Assembly: GCA_964017235.1 (NCBI GenBank)
Contig: OZ024936.1
Span: 35,548,040-35,612,039 of the forward strand
Direction of reading: 5' to 3'
DNA: 64,000 nucleotides
Source of the DNA: Sabellastarte sp. h YS-2021
Lineage: Eukaryota > Annelida > Polychaeta > Sabellida > Sabellidae
Part shown: positions 11,437 to 22,000 of the stretch, piece by piece
Layout of the letters: every line of letters starts with the position of its first letter
Numbering within the stretch: position 1 is the first letter of the stretch
Notes under the pieces: model-generated
Databases searched by the model: none
The model's input: the letters and a program-made list of their open reading frames with translations, nothing else
What the model was told of the DNA's origin: nothing
Made by a program: the position numbers and the translations under genes

Positions 11437-11645
11437 GGGTCAGTCGGCACACGTACTTCATTCATTTGGGGTTTGACTGTCAAGAGAGAAGAGGTGTGCA
11501 GGTTTTGAGTTTAAAGGGTTTTTTTCAGATTAGCTTAGGTTTTAAGTTAGGCTGGACTGGCTAGGAGTGAAACTTGTTCTCTGAGGTTTCACTGTTAAGT
11601 ATAAGTTTTTGTTTTTTGAAGAAGCTGTACATGTAATTTGACAAG

Positions 11646-12838
11646 ATGCCAAGGGGCAGAAGGAGAAAGATTGAAGTACCTACCGATTCTCAACCACAGT
11701 TTGAGTTAGGAGATACTGCTGCAGATATAGAGAAAAGAAGAAGAGAGAGAAGAGAGAGCAGAGAGGGAGAGACAAGAACAGGATCAGAGGGAGAGAGAGA
11801 GGTTGGAAAGAGAGAGGATGGAAGGGACCAAGCAGATTGAAGAGACTGAGGAAAGAACAAAAAGTGACCTCAAACAGACACAGATACTGATATAGAATCA
11901 ACTTAATCCAGGCAGATGAAGGACCAAATGAAGGTCCCAGGAATTTATCTGTAAAAACTGTCAAGAAGTAGTTTGAGACGCAACATACCAGATATGGCAA
12001 GCTCACTCAGACGAAGTCAGGACAAGCTGCAGTAAAGAGCACCGAAAGACAGACCTGGTTGAAGGACAGTTTCAGTTTTCTATGAGGTCACATCAGAAGG
12101 AAGGGAGTATCTAAGTCTTCTGCGTTCAAGTCACCACTGAGACCTTCAGCGGCCACAACCACGTCTTCAGTTCTGGATACTTCACAAGAGACTGAATCTA
12201 AGATGGAAATTAGCATGGCACCAGATGTTAGTAATCAGCCCTTGACCACAAGCCCTTCACACCGACCAGCTGCTGTTACCACCACCACTGCTGAAGATCC
12301 AGTTTTAGATCAGTTCCAGCAGATGAGGTCGATAATTTCCAGTTTTTGGGTGCATATCAGGACTCTTCTCCAAGTCCAAGACAGTCGTTCTGCAACTATC
12401 TCCACTATGAGATGGAACACCTGGAAAAGCAATTTTTTCACCTTCAGGAATGAGACAGTGAAACGTCTTAGTGGAATACAGTACAAGGCAGAAGAATGCA
12501 AGAGACAGGTCACAACAACTCAACAGGTCATAACATTTCAACTTTCAGAAGCAACACAGGCCACAGCAGGACGTGAATACATACTCACAATACTGGATAC
12601 TCAACTAGTCTCTGCACTAGTAGTGCAGCCAACTCCAACAGCAGCACCTCAACCTGCAACAGTGATTGCCAAAGTTCAGCAACCACAGAGGCCAGCATCA
12701 GTGACAGTACAACCTGCATCTTACCTAGCTGTGGATCACCAGCAGCCCGGGACTTCCAGACAACTGATGTTTACTTTGAGCCCAGCAAAGACATTTAACT
12801 CGCCATCCGTTGCCTCTGGACAACAGGAAGACAGTTAA
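11646..12838 (+). pseudogene. Harbinger A ORF1 (accessory DNA-binding-type protein), frameshifted
   Basis: The start M-P-R-G-R-R-R-K-I-E-V-P-T-D-S is homologous to element B ORF1 (M-G-P-K-K-G-R-R, then K-V-P-T-D-S). A charged R/E-rich coiled-coil-like segment follows and soon meets a stop. Homology resumes in another frame (12203-12838), where D-Q-F-Q-Q-M-R and F-x-T-F-R-N align with B. PIF/Harbinger elements normally encode a second, Myb-like protein that helps import the transposase and bind DNA. A Myb domain is not evident here. The gene is broken by at least one frameshift. Confidence 0.65.
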
Positions 12839-13981
12839 CGCAACACTTCAGTATTGTCAAGTCTCTTTAGAAGTATTCCAAGCATACTACAGTACCAGCA
12901 GATTGACACACCACAACCATTTTCACCCTCCCAACTTCAACCAGCACTGTCACCAGTGCCAACTACCACTCAGCAAAACAGTCAAGACCTCCCAGGCAGT
13001 CCAGCCAGCAGAGTCAGCCCAAATCAGCATATTAGCCTGCATTAAGTCACACCAATGAGCCCTTATTAGGGCAACCCGAATCTTCCCAAAACAATTATTC
13101 AGCTGCTTGTTTGTCAAAAACAAAATAAAGTGCACCATCCAACACTTACACTTCCCCCAAATACATAACAAAAATTGTGCGAATGAATGAGTGAATGTTT
13201 AACACACAAAAAATTTTAAAAATCGAAACACATTCAGAAAAGAAAAATTAAACCTAAAAAAATTCAAACACACACACAAAAACACACACACACACACCCA
13301 AAAAAAAAAACACGCACACCCAAAAAATATCTTTGTGATAAGTTAAAGTGGAATGAATGTGTGGATGGACTGATAGACAAACAGTGTTACAGACCAACAC
13401 TTCAAGTGACAAAAATATTCCACGACATGACTGACAATTTGGTGACTGACTGACTGACTTAAATGTTATTTGTTGATCACCACCTCATTGAGTATCATTC
13501 TGAATTTTCAAATTTCCAAATTTTAAATGGAATTTTGTTGTGTTTCTGGGTCCATATTATTCCAAAATACTATTATTATTATTTTGTTGGTTTTTTTTTT
13601 GGAACTGAGATAAAATAAAGAAAGTATAATACATGTGTGTGTAGGTTTTGAACTTTGACATTTTTAGGACTTAAGTTTAAATCTCTATGGGATTGTGATT
13701 AATTTTTGAAATGACATTCTTCAGAATGTTGGTTAAAAAGGGCTATTTTTTACATTTTGATTTGAATCACACTGGTTGGAAATTTGGTTTAATGTTTGTG
13801 TAACACTTTTGCAATAAAAGTTCTTGGATTATTTGGGTAGTCCTACAAAGGACTGGTAGAGGACAGCATGTTCTCCCCTCAGTATTCTTAAATTCTGTCC
13901 CCTTGTCTAGCCAGTGCCCCAAGGTTATTGAAATAGTCTTTCAGTAGGTGTTGTTGATGTTTGGCCTCCCACAATGGATTT
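12839..13981. other. Central part of Harbinger A; CA microsatellite, no further gene
   Basis: This is the region between the two convergent genes. It contains a degenerate CA/A-rich microsatellite at about 13262-13325 and 'gactgactgactgac' near 13440. The homologous centre of element B is equally non-coding. Confidence 0.5.
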
Positions 13982-15007
13982 CTAGAGTTCTCTCTTTTTT
14001 TGCTCCGCCTGGTCAGCTTGTGATGGTAGAATGCTGTCTGCCATGTGTGGGTGGCCTATCTGCTTCCCCTGATGGCTTCTCAGCATGTTATGTAGTACCA
14101 CACATGTTAACACAATGTCTCTCACAACTTTTGGCCTCTGCTCCATGGTAGTCAGCAGCACCCTGAACCTTCCCACTAATATTACCACCCTCCTGTCCCT
14201 GGATATCCTGTAGTTGGCTATTCTCTCTGCTCTGGTCAGTTGTCTTCTGCTGTAGGGCTTGACCAACCAAGGCATAAGGGCAAAAGCATCATCCCCCAAC
14301 AAAAAGTAGTATAGATCTGGCCCTCCAAGTCCCATTGTTTCTGGTAGTGGTAGCCTCAAGGTGCCATTTTCAATTATTCTTTTCAGTTTGCAACGGTTGA
14401 ATATCTGAGCATCAGATGAAGCACCACTGGCCCCCCACATTGACCCACAGAAACTTGTACTCAGCATCGACTAGGGTTAACAGTACCAGTGAGAAACAAT
14501 CCTTGTAGTTGAAATATTCACTGCCTGACTTCTTGGGCTTCTTCATAACAAAGCGTTTGTCATCTAGTGCACCTACAGCATGGGGACATTCCATTTGTTT
14601 TTAAATTTCTCCCCAATCTTTCTCCAGTCTTCAGACATGGGGGACAAATTAACAAATGGTAGTTCTTCCAACCCTCCAGTGGTACTGCAGTAAAATGTAG
14701 CTTTCTCCTATGGATAAATGTCTCAATGTAACTGCCAGTTTCAAACCAACTTCCAGTGGCTTCCTGAAATTGGTTGGTTACTACCTCAGACAGGGGTAAA
14801 TTGTTTCTTCAATTAAGTAAAAAAAGCAGGTAGTATCCTGATGAAATTACTGTAGCCTGGTATGTCAGTTGTGATTAGCTCGTCCAAGAATGTTCTGTAG
14901 CATCCTTTCTCCTCTCTTTGCAGTATCCAGGAAGTAACCCATGGATTCTGAGGCTTCCTCCTTCTACGTGGTGGGGGCTGTGGCTGTGGTGGTGCTGGCT
15001 GGTGCAT
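13982..15007 (-). pseudogene. Harbinger A transposase (DDE_Tnp_4 / HARBI1-like), inactivated
   Basis: The minus-strand frames give, in order, L-Q-R-E-E-K-G-C-Y-R-T-F, P-H-A-V-G-A-L-D-D-K-R (first catalytic Asp region), S-D-A-Q-I-F-N (second Asp), L-L-G-D-D-A-F and R-R-Q-L-T-R-A-E-R-I-A-N-Y. The third catalytic residue, in V-E-N-A-F-G-I-L of element B, is missing: R-R-V-V runs straight into I-L-V-G-R-F through a small deletion. Frames change several times. This is a cut-and-paste transposase that can no longer act. Confidence 0.85.
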
Positions 15008-15163
15008 GGTTCTGTTGTCTTCTGAGTCTTGAAATCATGATAAAAAATAACATATTCAACTCAACAAAAAACAAAAGACCCTCAACTTGTCAAACGGTTC
15101 ATCTTGATGTGTTGCTGTCATCTTTGCAGTGAGAAATGAGCGGCTCATCACAGGTGATGGAGG

Positions 15164-15171
15164 TTTATATA
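15164..15171 (-). promoter_or_regulatory. TATA box of Harbinger A transposase
   Basis: TATATAAA on the minus strand lies about 160 bp upstream of the transposase start. The same octamer precedes the transposase in element B at 19618-19625. Confidence 0.55.
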
Positions 15172-15544
15172 GTGTGATATGGATCCCGATTCTGGATCCC
15201 GACTATAGATACTGACCCACAAAATCAATCAGTCGTATAGGGATTGGTCTGGAACATGGTCCCGGCTTGTCTGTTTATCTAGACTAGAGTTGTCTGTCTG
15301 TGATGTGGCTTGTCTGTTAGGGATTTACGGCTTGTCATACTACTTCTACGACTGACCGTACAATAAACGTCCCTGACTGTATGTCTTGTCAGTGCAGTCA
15401 TCATGTCCTGTCTGTAAGTGTAGCATCTTGTCGGGATTTCCTCACTGACTCAGTATTTTTGCGCCCTTTTTCTATGACCTTACGACTTTCACAACTGACC
15501 CTTGGGTCGGTTGCAGGGTTGGCTCCAGTGGAACACCTGTATAA

Positions 15545-15992
15545 GATCAGGGGAAATCATTATCAATGAAAATGGCGTCAGTCAGGTAAAACCATGTGTT
15601 ACAGACTGTATTGTTATAAAATAACCATTCTAAAACACACGCCCACATATGAATATATAACATCATAATTATATTTCTATTGAAATAAGTTATGCAGAAG
15701 TCCGAATATAAGGTCAATACTAAATACATGATCACACAAACAGAAAAAGCTTTAATTGTTGATATGGCTGAATCTTTGTGTTTAGTCTTAGATGTTATAA
15801 ATTTGACAAAAAATGTGAATCGAGCTTTATGGAATGACACATATTCTAATCTAATCCAATAATAACTTTCATAGGACCTAGTCTCTATCATCTGACAGAC
15901 TTTCAGGCTCAACTCTATATAAACATACTGAATAAGAGTTAGTCTATTAAAGAATGACGTCATATCAGAGGAGATACAGGGGGTGAGGTGGC
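15545..15992. other. Spacer, nothing recognised
   Basis: The 151-codon minus-strand frame at 15547-16002 has no recognisable domain and runs into a transposon fragment, so I do not call it. Confidence 0.4.
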
Positions 15993-15995
15993 TAA

Positions 15996-16220
15996 TGCCC
16001 ATGTTCTACCACAAGATTTGGGTTTTGGGGATCAGGTTCAGAGTCCTGGACAGTCTGTTTTGAGTTTGTTTGGATCTGTTATGGTCGGTATAATTATCAA
16101 ACATGTTTGATATTTTTCATGACTGTAACCAATCCACTTTCGCCCCTACCCACAAATTCCCCAGTTTCAGGCTTCAGGCTTAAGCCCAGAACTCTTAGTC
16201 CCAGGAGGCCTGGACTTATT
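15996..16220. mobile_element. Truncated end of a Harbinger-like TIR element
   Basis: After TAA at 15993-15995 the sequence TGCCCATGTTCTACCAC matches the complement of the right end of the elements at 35190-36436. It then carries the palindrome ATCAAACATGTTTGAT at 16096-16111 and the 'gcccctacccacaaattccc' block. The other end is missing. Confidence 0.65.
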
Positions 16221-16309
16221 GGAGTTTTTATAGTTGCATTCATTTGATAAATATGGACTGCTTTTATTTATTATTAATGCAAAGTGGGTGATAAAAGTAA
16301 CATCAGATA

Positions 16310-16960
16310 TATACAACTAAAGTCTAATCCATCTGCAAAACAGAGGAAGTCAAGTGTACAACATAAGCATAAATTCTGATTATGCTGTCTGATTATGTTG
16401 TCTCAGCCATTTACAACACAAAGGAAACCACATGCACTGCATAAGAATAACATCTGACTTTGTCTCAACTACCGAAAGCCTGCACATCATAACAGCTTAA
16501 CCTCTGCCTTGCTTACTATCAGCGATCTACAACAAATGACGCCAAGTGAATGCATGAGTTATATAACATCTGACTTAGTCTCAGTCATCTACAAAACCGG
16601 ATATCAAGACATAAACATAACCTCTGTATGACGTAGCTATAACTATATACAAATAAAGGAAACCAAGGGTATCACACAGGCATAAAAATCTGTCTCTCTC
16701 AACCATCTACAAAACAAAGGAGGTCAAGTATATGACAAAAACATAACTCAATCTAGTTTAAATCCATTCTTTAACAAAATAAATGTAAAAAAGTGTCCCA
16801 CACAATAACAATATGTGACTTATTCTCGGCTGAGGAAACCACATATAACGTATTAGAAATCTACAAAAGGAAAGCCAGTTTTATGACATAAGCATAACTT
16901 TTCATTTAATTTTCATCATCTACATAAGAAAGGAAGCCTACCATATGACATAAACACAAC
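16310..16960 (+). repeat. Degenerate ~75-85 bp tandem repeat
   Basis: The pattern 'tctacaaaacaaaggaaacc', 'cataagcataac', 'tctgacttagtctca' recurs seven or eight times with strong divergence. The period varies and no coding potential is seen. Confidence 0.6.
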
Positions 16961-19000
16961 ATCTACGCTAGAGAAGACAATTCTCATCAATCCATTTTTA
17001 AGTGACAAAGAGATAGTTTCTAAAAACTATAGAGGTTTTGTAGATACAAACAATTAATTTCACTCGCAGATTCAGTGGATTAAATAACCAACCCCGAGTA
17101 ACAGAAACAGATTAAAAAGTTGAACATCTTGCACTGGATCCAGATTCATCCACAATTGCTATAATAGTGAATATGCTGTTTTACATCCTTCTATTATAAT
17201 CTAATGTTGCTGATGTCAAATCAGGCTTGAAACCTACTTAAATTTTCTGAAAACAAAAATTTATATGAAAATAGTCCTGAAGGTATGTAAAGCTAGAGTG
17301 CAGAAGGTGTGTAGCTAGACGATAATAGGACTAGTGTTATATTTAGAACATGTGAATCAACTCCTTTTTCAAAGCTGGATCCGCCTCTGCATTTGCTTTT
17401 AATATGGCACAGAAGGCCGTTTAACTGGCTTGGAGAACATAGTTACAATAATTGGAAGTAAAAATGAAAGAATTTTTCATCTTTACCTGTGTTTACCTGG
17501 CTCAATTTGGCCACAGGACTGGAGAAGCGCAGTTTCCATTCGTTCAATTTTGCTAGCTATCACATGATCATTGGCAAGTGCACAGAAATTACAAACAGAT
17601 GAAAAATGAAATTAGAGACATATTTTTCAATGAATACTGCATAGATTAACAGTGAGTTTGTGTTATATTTACAAAAAAATCACTGATCGATATTTTAAAC
17701 TGGTATGAAGTTCTAGACTTTTTATGGAAGCAACTGAGCGAAAGTAGGAATCATGTTTTGGCAAGTGCCTGTCGTTGTTTATTTTTCTGCAGTAAAAGTT
17801 GTGCTGGTCTTTCATTTTATAACTGCCCATTGGAAGATGGTCCCATGCCACTGTCGCCAGCCTGTAGGAGTTTATTTTGATCTATACTCCTAAATAATAT
17901 ACAAAAAGAACTTATGTAGTCATAGTGCAGATGATATACCCAGCTTATTTTGGTTTATTGACCATATAAATTATGAATAAAAATTTTTTTCTTTCACTGA
18001 TCATGACTGCAATATTTGAAAGACTTGTTTCATTCCAATATGTCATCTCAAGCAACTAAGACAGTATCTGACAGATTAAGCTGCTATCTTGGCAGCAAAT
18101 GCCTTGGTGAGTAGTCTTCACGACCATTGGAACTGTCGCTCATAATTTTTTCCAGTTTTAACATGAGCAAACAGCGGTGTATCCAAAATCACATTAGGAT
18201 TGTCACAAACTGTAATAGATACATACAGGCATCTCCCATTTTTTGAAAGACTGTCGCTGTGTCTTCAATATGGCCACTTCAGTTTCTTCACAGTGGACAT
18301 CCCAGCTATTTTGATTCTCTTTTATCTATTTGTAGTGGTAGATATGGGACAAGATAGAGCCGTCCGGGTAAAACGTTCTTGGAGGTTCCACAATTCTACC
18401 CATCTGAACAAAAATTTTTAAAAACTTTTGGCTTTTGGTGCTCCCACAGTTCGGATGATTTACCTGATGATGTTTACTCTGCCCCAACCCTTGCTTGTTT
18501 CAGGAAAAAATCTTATCTCTTAAATAAGAGTTTCCCACCTTAGCCTATAAACTACCTGGCATCTCCATGGTAGCAATCTGGCTATGTCAATGGAATAATG
18601 ATATATTGAATTGGTTTCTGGTGTTGTTCCTAGTCGATATGGCCAAAGATTAAGCACTATGAAAGTCTAGAAAAGAATAGAACCCTCAGTCCGTAATTTA
18701 AGCCATTCAAACAGATCCTTCTGCTACAATAGTATAAATAAAAATAAAATACCAGCATATGTGTATAGAATTATTTACACTGACATAACTTTGAAAACTA
18801 AAACTTCTTAATAACTCCTTTTCTAAACAACTTCTTTCAACCAAAGCAACTTTATTACAGACAGATGTTTCATCTCCCAGCCTTTGCAATAACATACAAT
18901 AACAACACAGCTCGGGTTATGGTTAATACGTCTTGAGAAGTACACATACAGAACTGTGGAATTCAATAAACAAGAAGCATTGGCTTACCCCTTAGATTTT
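16961..19000. other. Spacer upstream of gene copy 2, nothing recognised
   Basis: AT-rich sequence with short frames on both strands and no recognised domain. It presumably includes the promoter of gene copy 2. I could not identify a TATA box close to the ATG at 19007. Confidence 0.4.
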
Positions 19001-19006
19001 TTCACA

Positions 19007-19061
19007 ATGAAGGAATTATTTTGTGGGATTTACTTCGTCTTATTAATATTTTCAGTTGCAG
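19007..19061 (+). CDS. Copy 2 exon 1: signal peptide
   Basis: The ATG at 19007 opens M-K-E-L-F-C-G then a hydrophobic stretch I-Y-F-V-L-L-I-F-S-V-A, a typical signal peptide. The exon ends after one base of a Gly codon, before GTTGGTG at 19062. The donor is weaker than in copy 1. Confidence 0.65.
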
Positions 19062-22000
19062 GTTGGTGTGAGTTTTAGTAAAGTGTATTTTTGACATTGT
19101 CAAATTCAGCAAAATAACTTTTGTTAATGAAAAAACACCAATGTATGTTTTCTTTGTGAATTCTGAAATGTTCTTGTTTTAACCTATGGACTTGTATAAT
19201 ATACAGAAAGTGGAAAACCTGTACCCAGTACATAGTTCTGTCTAATGGGGCTGTTCCATTGGAACCAACCCTATAACCGACTCTTTGACTCTAGGGTCGG
19301 TTGTAAAAGAAGTGGAATCAGGGGACAAAAATCATTAAAAAGTGCATGAAAATGCTGGATCAGTTACATCTCTGCAACAAGACGTAGCACATACTGGCAT
19401 GTCTGGATCCAGATCCTGACCTGACTTGGGGTTGGGATCATTTTCTTCACAACAAGATGTGAAAGTACCGCAACAATTCATGAACCCCTAACAGACAAGC
19501 TGTACCAAGCCCCGACAAGCCGTACTGACAAACAGACAAGACTGGAACATTCCCCCCACCTCGACTGGACTGATTAAACCCTGCAGTCAGGATCCAGAAT
19601 CAGGATCGAAACAAAACTATATAAACTCAGCAGCACAGCAACAGCCCAGCCAACCCCCAGGAGAAGAAGAAAGACACCAAACCCTTGGGTCATGCCCTGA
19701 AACTTCAAAGACAAGAAAAAGGATGCTACAGCAACCTCCTGGTTGATTTAATACACACCGACATCCCAGGATACCAGAATTTTGTCAGGATGCCACTTGC
19801 CTTTTTCATCTCATCGAAGAACGCATACACGACCACATCAAGAAGTCAGTCACCAATTTCAGGAAGCCATTAGAAGTTGGACTGAAACTAGCAATAACAC
19901 TGAGACACCTGGCCACTTACAGGTCCTTGCAGTATCACTGGTTGGTTGGCCAAACCACCATCTGCACATTCGTCCCCCAGGTCTGCAGACTCATCCTTGG
20001 TGAATTCCAGGATGAATATTTGAACTTCCCTAATAGCCCTGATGAGTGGAAATGGGTGGAGAAGTTTAGAACCAGATGGAATGTCCCCCATGCTGTAGGG
20101 GCAATAGACGGGAAGCATATCACCATGAAGAAATCAAAGAAATCAGGCGGTGACTATTACAACTACAACAGCTTCTTTTCCCTGTGGGTCAAGTGGTTCT
20201 TGCTCAACCGTACAGATTTTCAACAGAAGCGTTTTGAGGGAGAAGATCAACGATTGTAGCTTGGGACTTCAGGCACCTGAACACTGGGGGAGGGACGGCC
20301 AGATTTGCATTAATTCTTGTTGGGTGACAACGCATTTACCTTGATGCCATGGATGGTGAAACCCTACAGCAGAAGACAACTCACAAGGGAAGAAAGAATA
20401 GCCAACTACAGGATCTCCAGAGGTAGGAGGGTGGTTGAAAATGCCTTTGGAATCTTAGTGAGCCACTTCAGGGTACTACTGGGCACCATGGAGCAAAGCC
20501 CAAGGAATGTCAGAGACATTGTGTTTACATGTTTGGTGTTGAACAACATGCTGAGGACACACCAGGGAGGAGCAGACAGGGCATCAACCCAGAAAATGAT
20601 GTAGTAGCCCTACAAAATAAACAGACGGTGTATGTGCCTAATGAGAACAATGGAAATCCTTCGAGGGAGGCCAAACATCAACAAGAACTATTGAAAGACT
20701 ACTTCAGTCATGTGAGGGCATTGGCTGGGCAGGAGGACAGTATCTGAGATGTGTCAACCAAACAACCCTGGGGGAGAGTCTGGCATCTATCAATCTTTTC
20801 AGGACTACTACCCAGTAAACGTTAGAAATGTTTTTAAATGGTTTAAACGTTTACAAAACGTTTTTAAAACCTAACTAAACCCTATCTTTGGTTTTCTAAA
20901 CGTTTCTAAGTAAACATTTATGCTGTAATGTTTAAAAAACGTTTTATAAACATTCTCTATACAAAAATTTTTACAGAAAATGTTTATTAAACGTTTATAA
21001 AATAACTCAAGAAGCTAGGTATGACTGGAAACGCTTTTAAAACATTTATAAAATAGCTGAAGAAATTAAGGTTTTGCTGGAAACACTCATCATGAAATCT
21101 TTGATAAACAGTTCACATAAAATGTTTAAACAACATTGATTGTCAAATGTTTTAAAAACATTCTATCAAAAACGTTTTTTAAACCTATAATTTTAAACCT
21201 TCAAACATGTCCAAACAAAGATGGCGGTGAGCAATAATAGGGGATTTTCCTGGACTTTGTCAAAAATTGCCCCACATGCAATCCCTAAAAGTAAGAACTG
21301 AAGGGGGGCACAGTTTCTAAGCCTCTATCTTACAATTTTAGACATAAAAATAATATTTTCAATAGTGAGCAACCATACAAAGATATTGAATTTGACCTCT
21401 GACCCCATTATTATTCAGACATTATTATGTTCATTTATAACATTTTTCTAACATTTATCGTTAAATGTTTAATAAACGGTTTTCATGAAACGTTTTAAAA
21501 ACATTCTATTACAAATGGTTTTTGTACCCATCATTTTTTAACCATTACCAAACGTTTCCTTTCAAATGTTTGCAAAACCCAAAAATGTTTACTGGGTATG
21601 AATCCTTTTCAGGACTACCCAATTATTCCAAGAACTTTTATTAAAGCTGGTGTTGCTGAAATTTTCAACTAATTTCCAAACAAAATCCAATTCATTTCCA
21701 ACAAGTTTCAAAACTTTTTCAAACCAAATCACAAGTCTCCTGTTTCAAAAAATGAACCCAAGTTATGTAAAAATGACCCCACCCCACCCCCCCACCCCCA
21801 TGTTAAAATTTATAATTTTAAAAAAAAAATTTCAAAATTATTTTTATAGATTTTTTAAAGTTCAAAACCAACCAATTCTTAAAAGTTTCTCAAAGAGTCA
21901 AAGTTCTCAAGGTCGAATCCAAAGGTCAAAATAATATTTCCCCCAAATGTCAGACCTTCTTTAAACTCTAAGAATTTTTTTTTAATTTTTATTTTTGGCT

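Larger units (their letters stand above)
9346..15541 (+). mobile_element. PIF/Harbinger transposon A, inactive, with a nested element
   Basis: The element is bounded by TAA on both sides (9343-9345 and 15542-15544), the TWA target typical of PIF/Harbinger. The ends share GGTGTTCCACTGGAGC and its complement. It carries two convergent broken genes, as is usual for the superfamily: a small basic, coiled-coil ORF1 (11646-12838, plus) and a DDE transposase (13982-15007, minus). The first 540 bp match the reverse complement of the right end of element B. A 1.5 kb inverted-repeat element is inserted at 9891-11382. Confidence 0.85.

Noticed and set aside
13262-13325. Possible CRISPR-like or regulatory repeat
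   Set aside because: It is a degenerate CA/A-rich microsatellite within Harbinger A. The genome is eukaryotic and no spacer-repeat pattern exists.
15547-16002. 151-codon minus-strand frame
   Set aside because: No recognisable domain, no start context, and it overlaps the end of a transposon fragment.
18200-18421. 73-codon frame with a hydrophobic segment
   Set aside because: A single hydrophobic stretch is not enough; no splice signals or homology support it.
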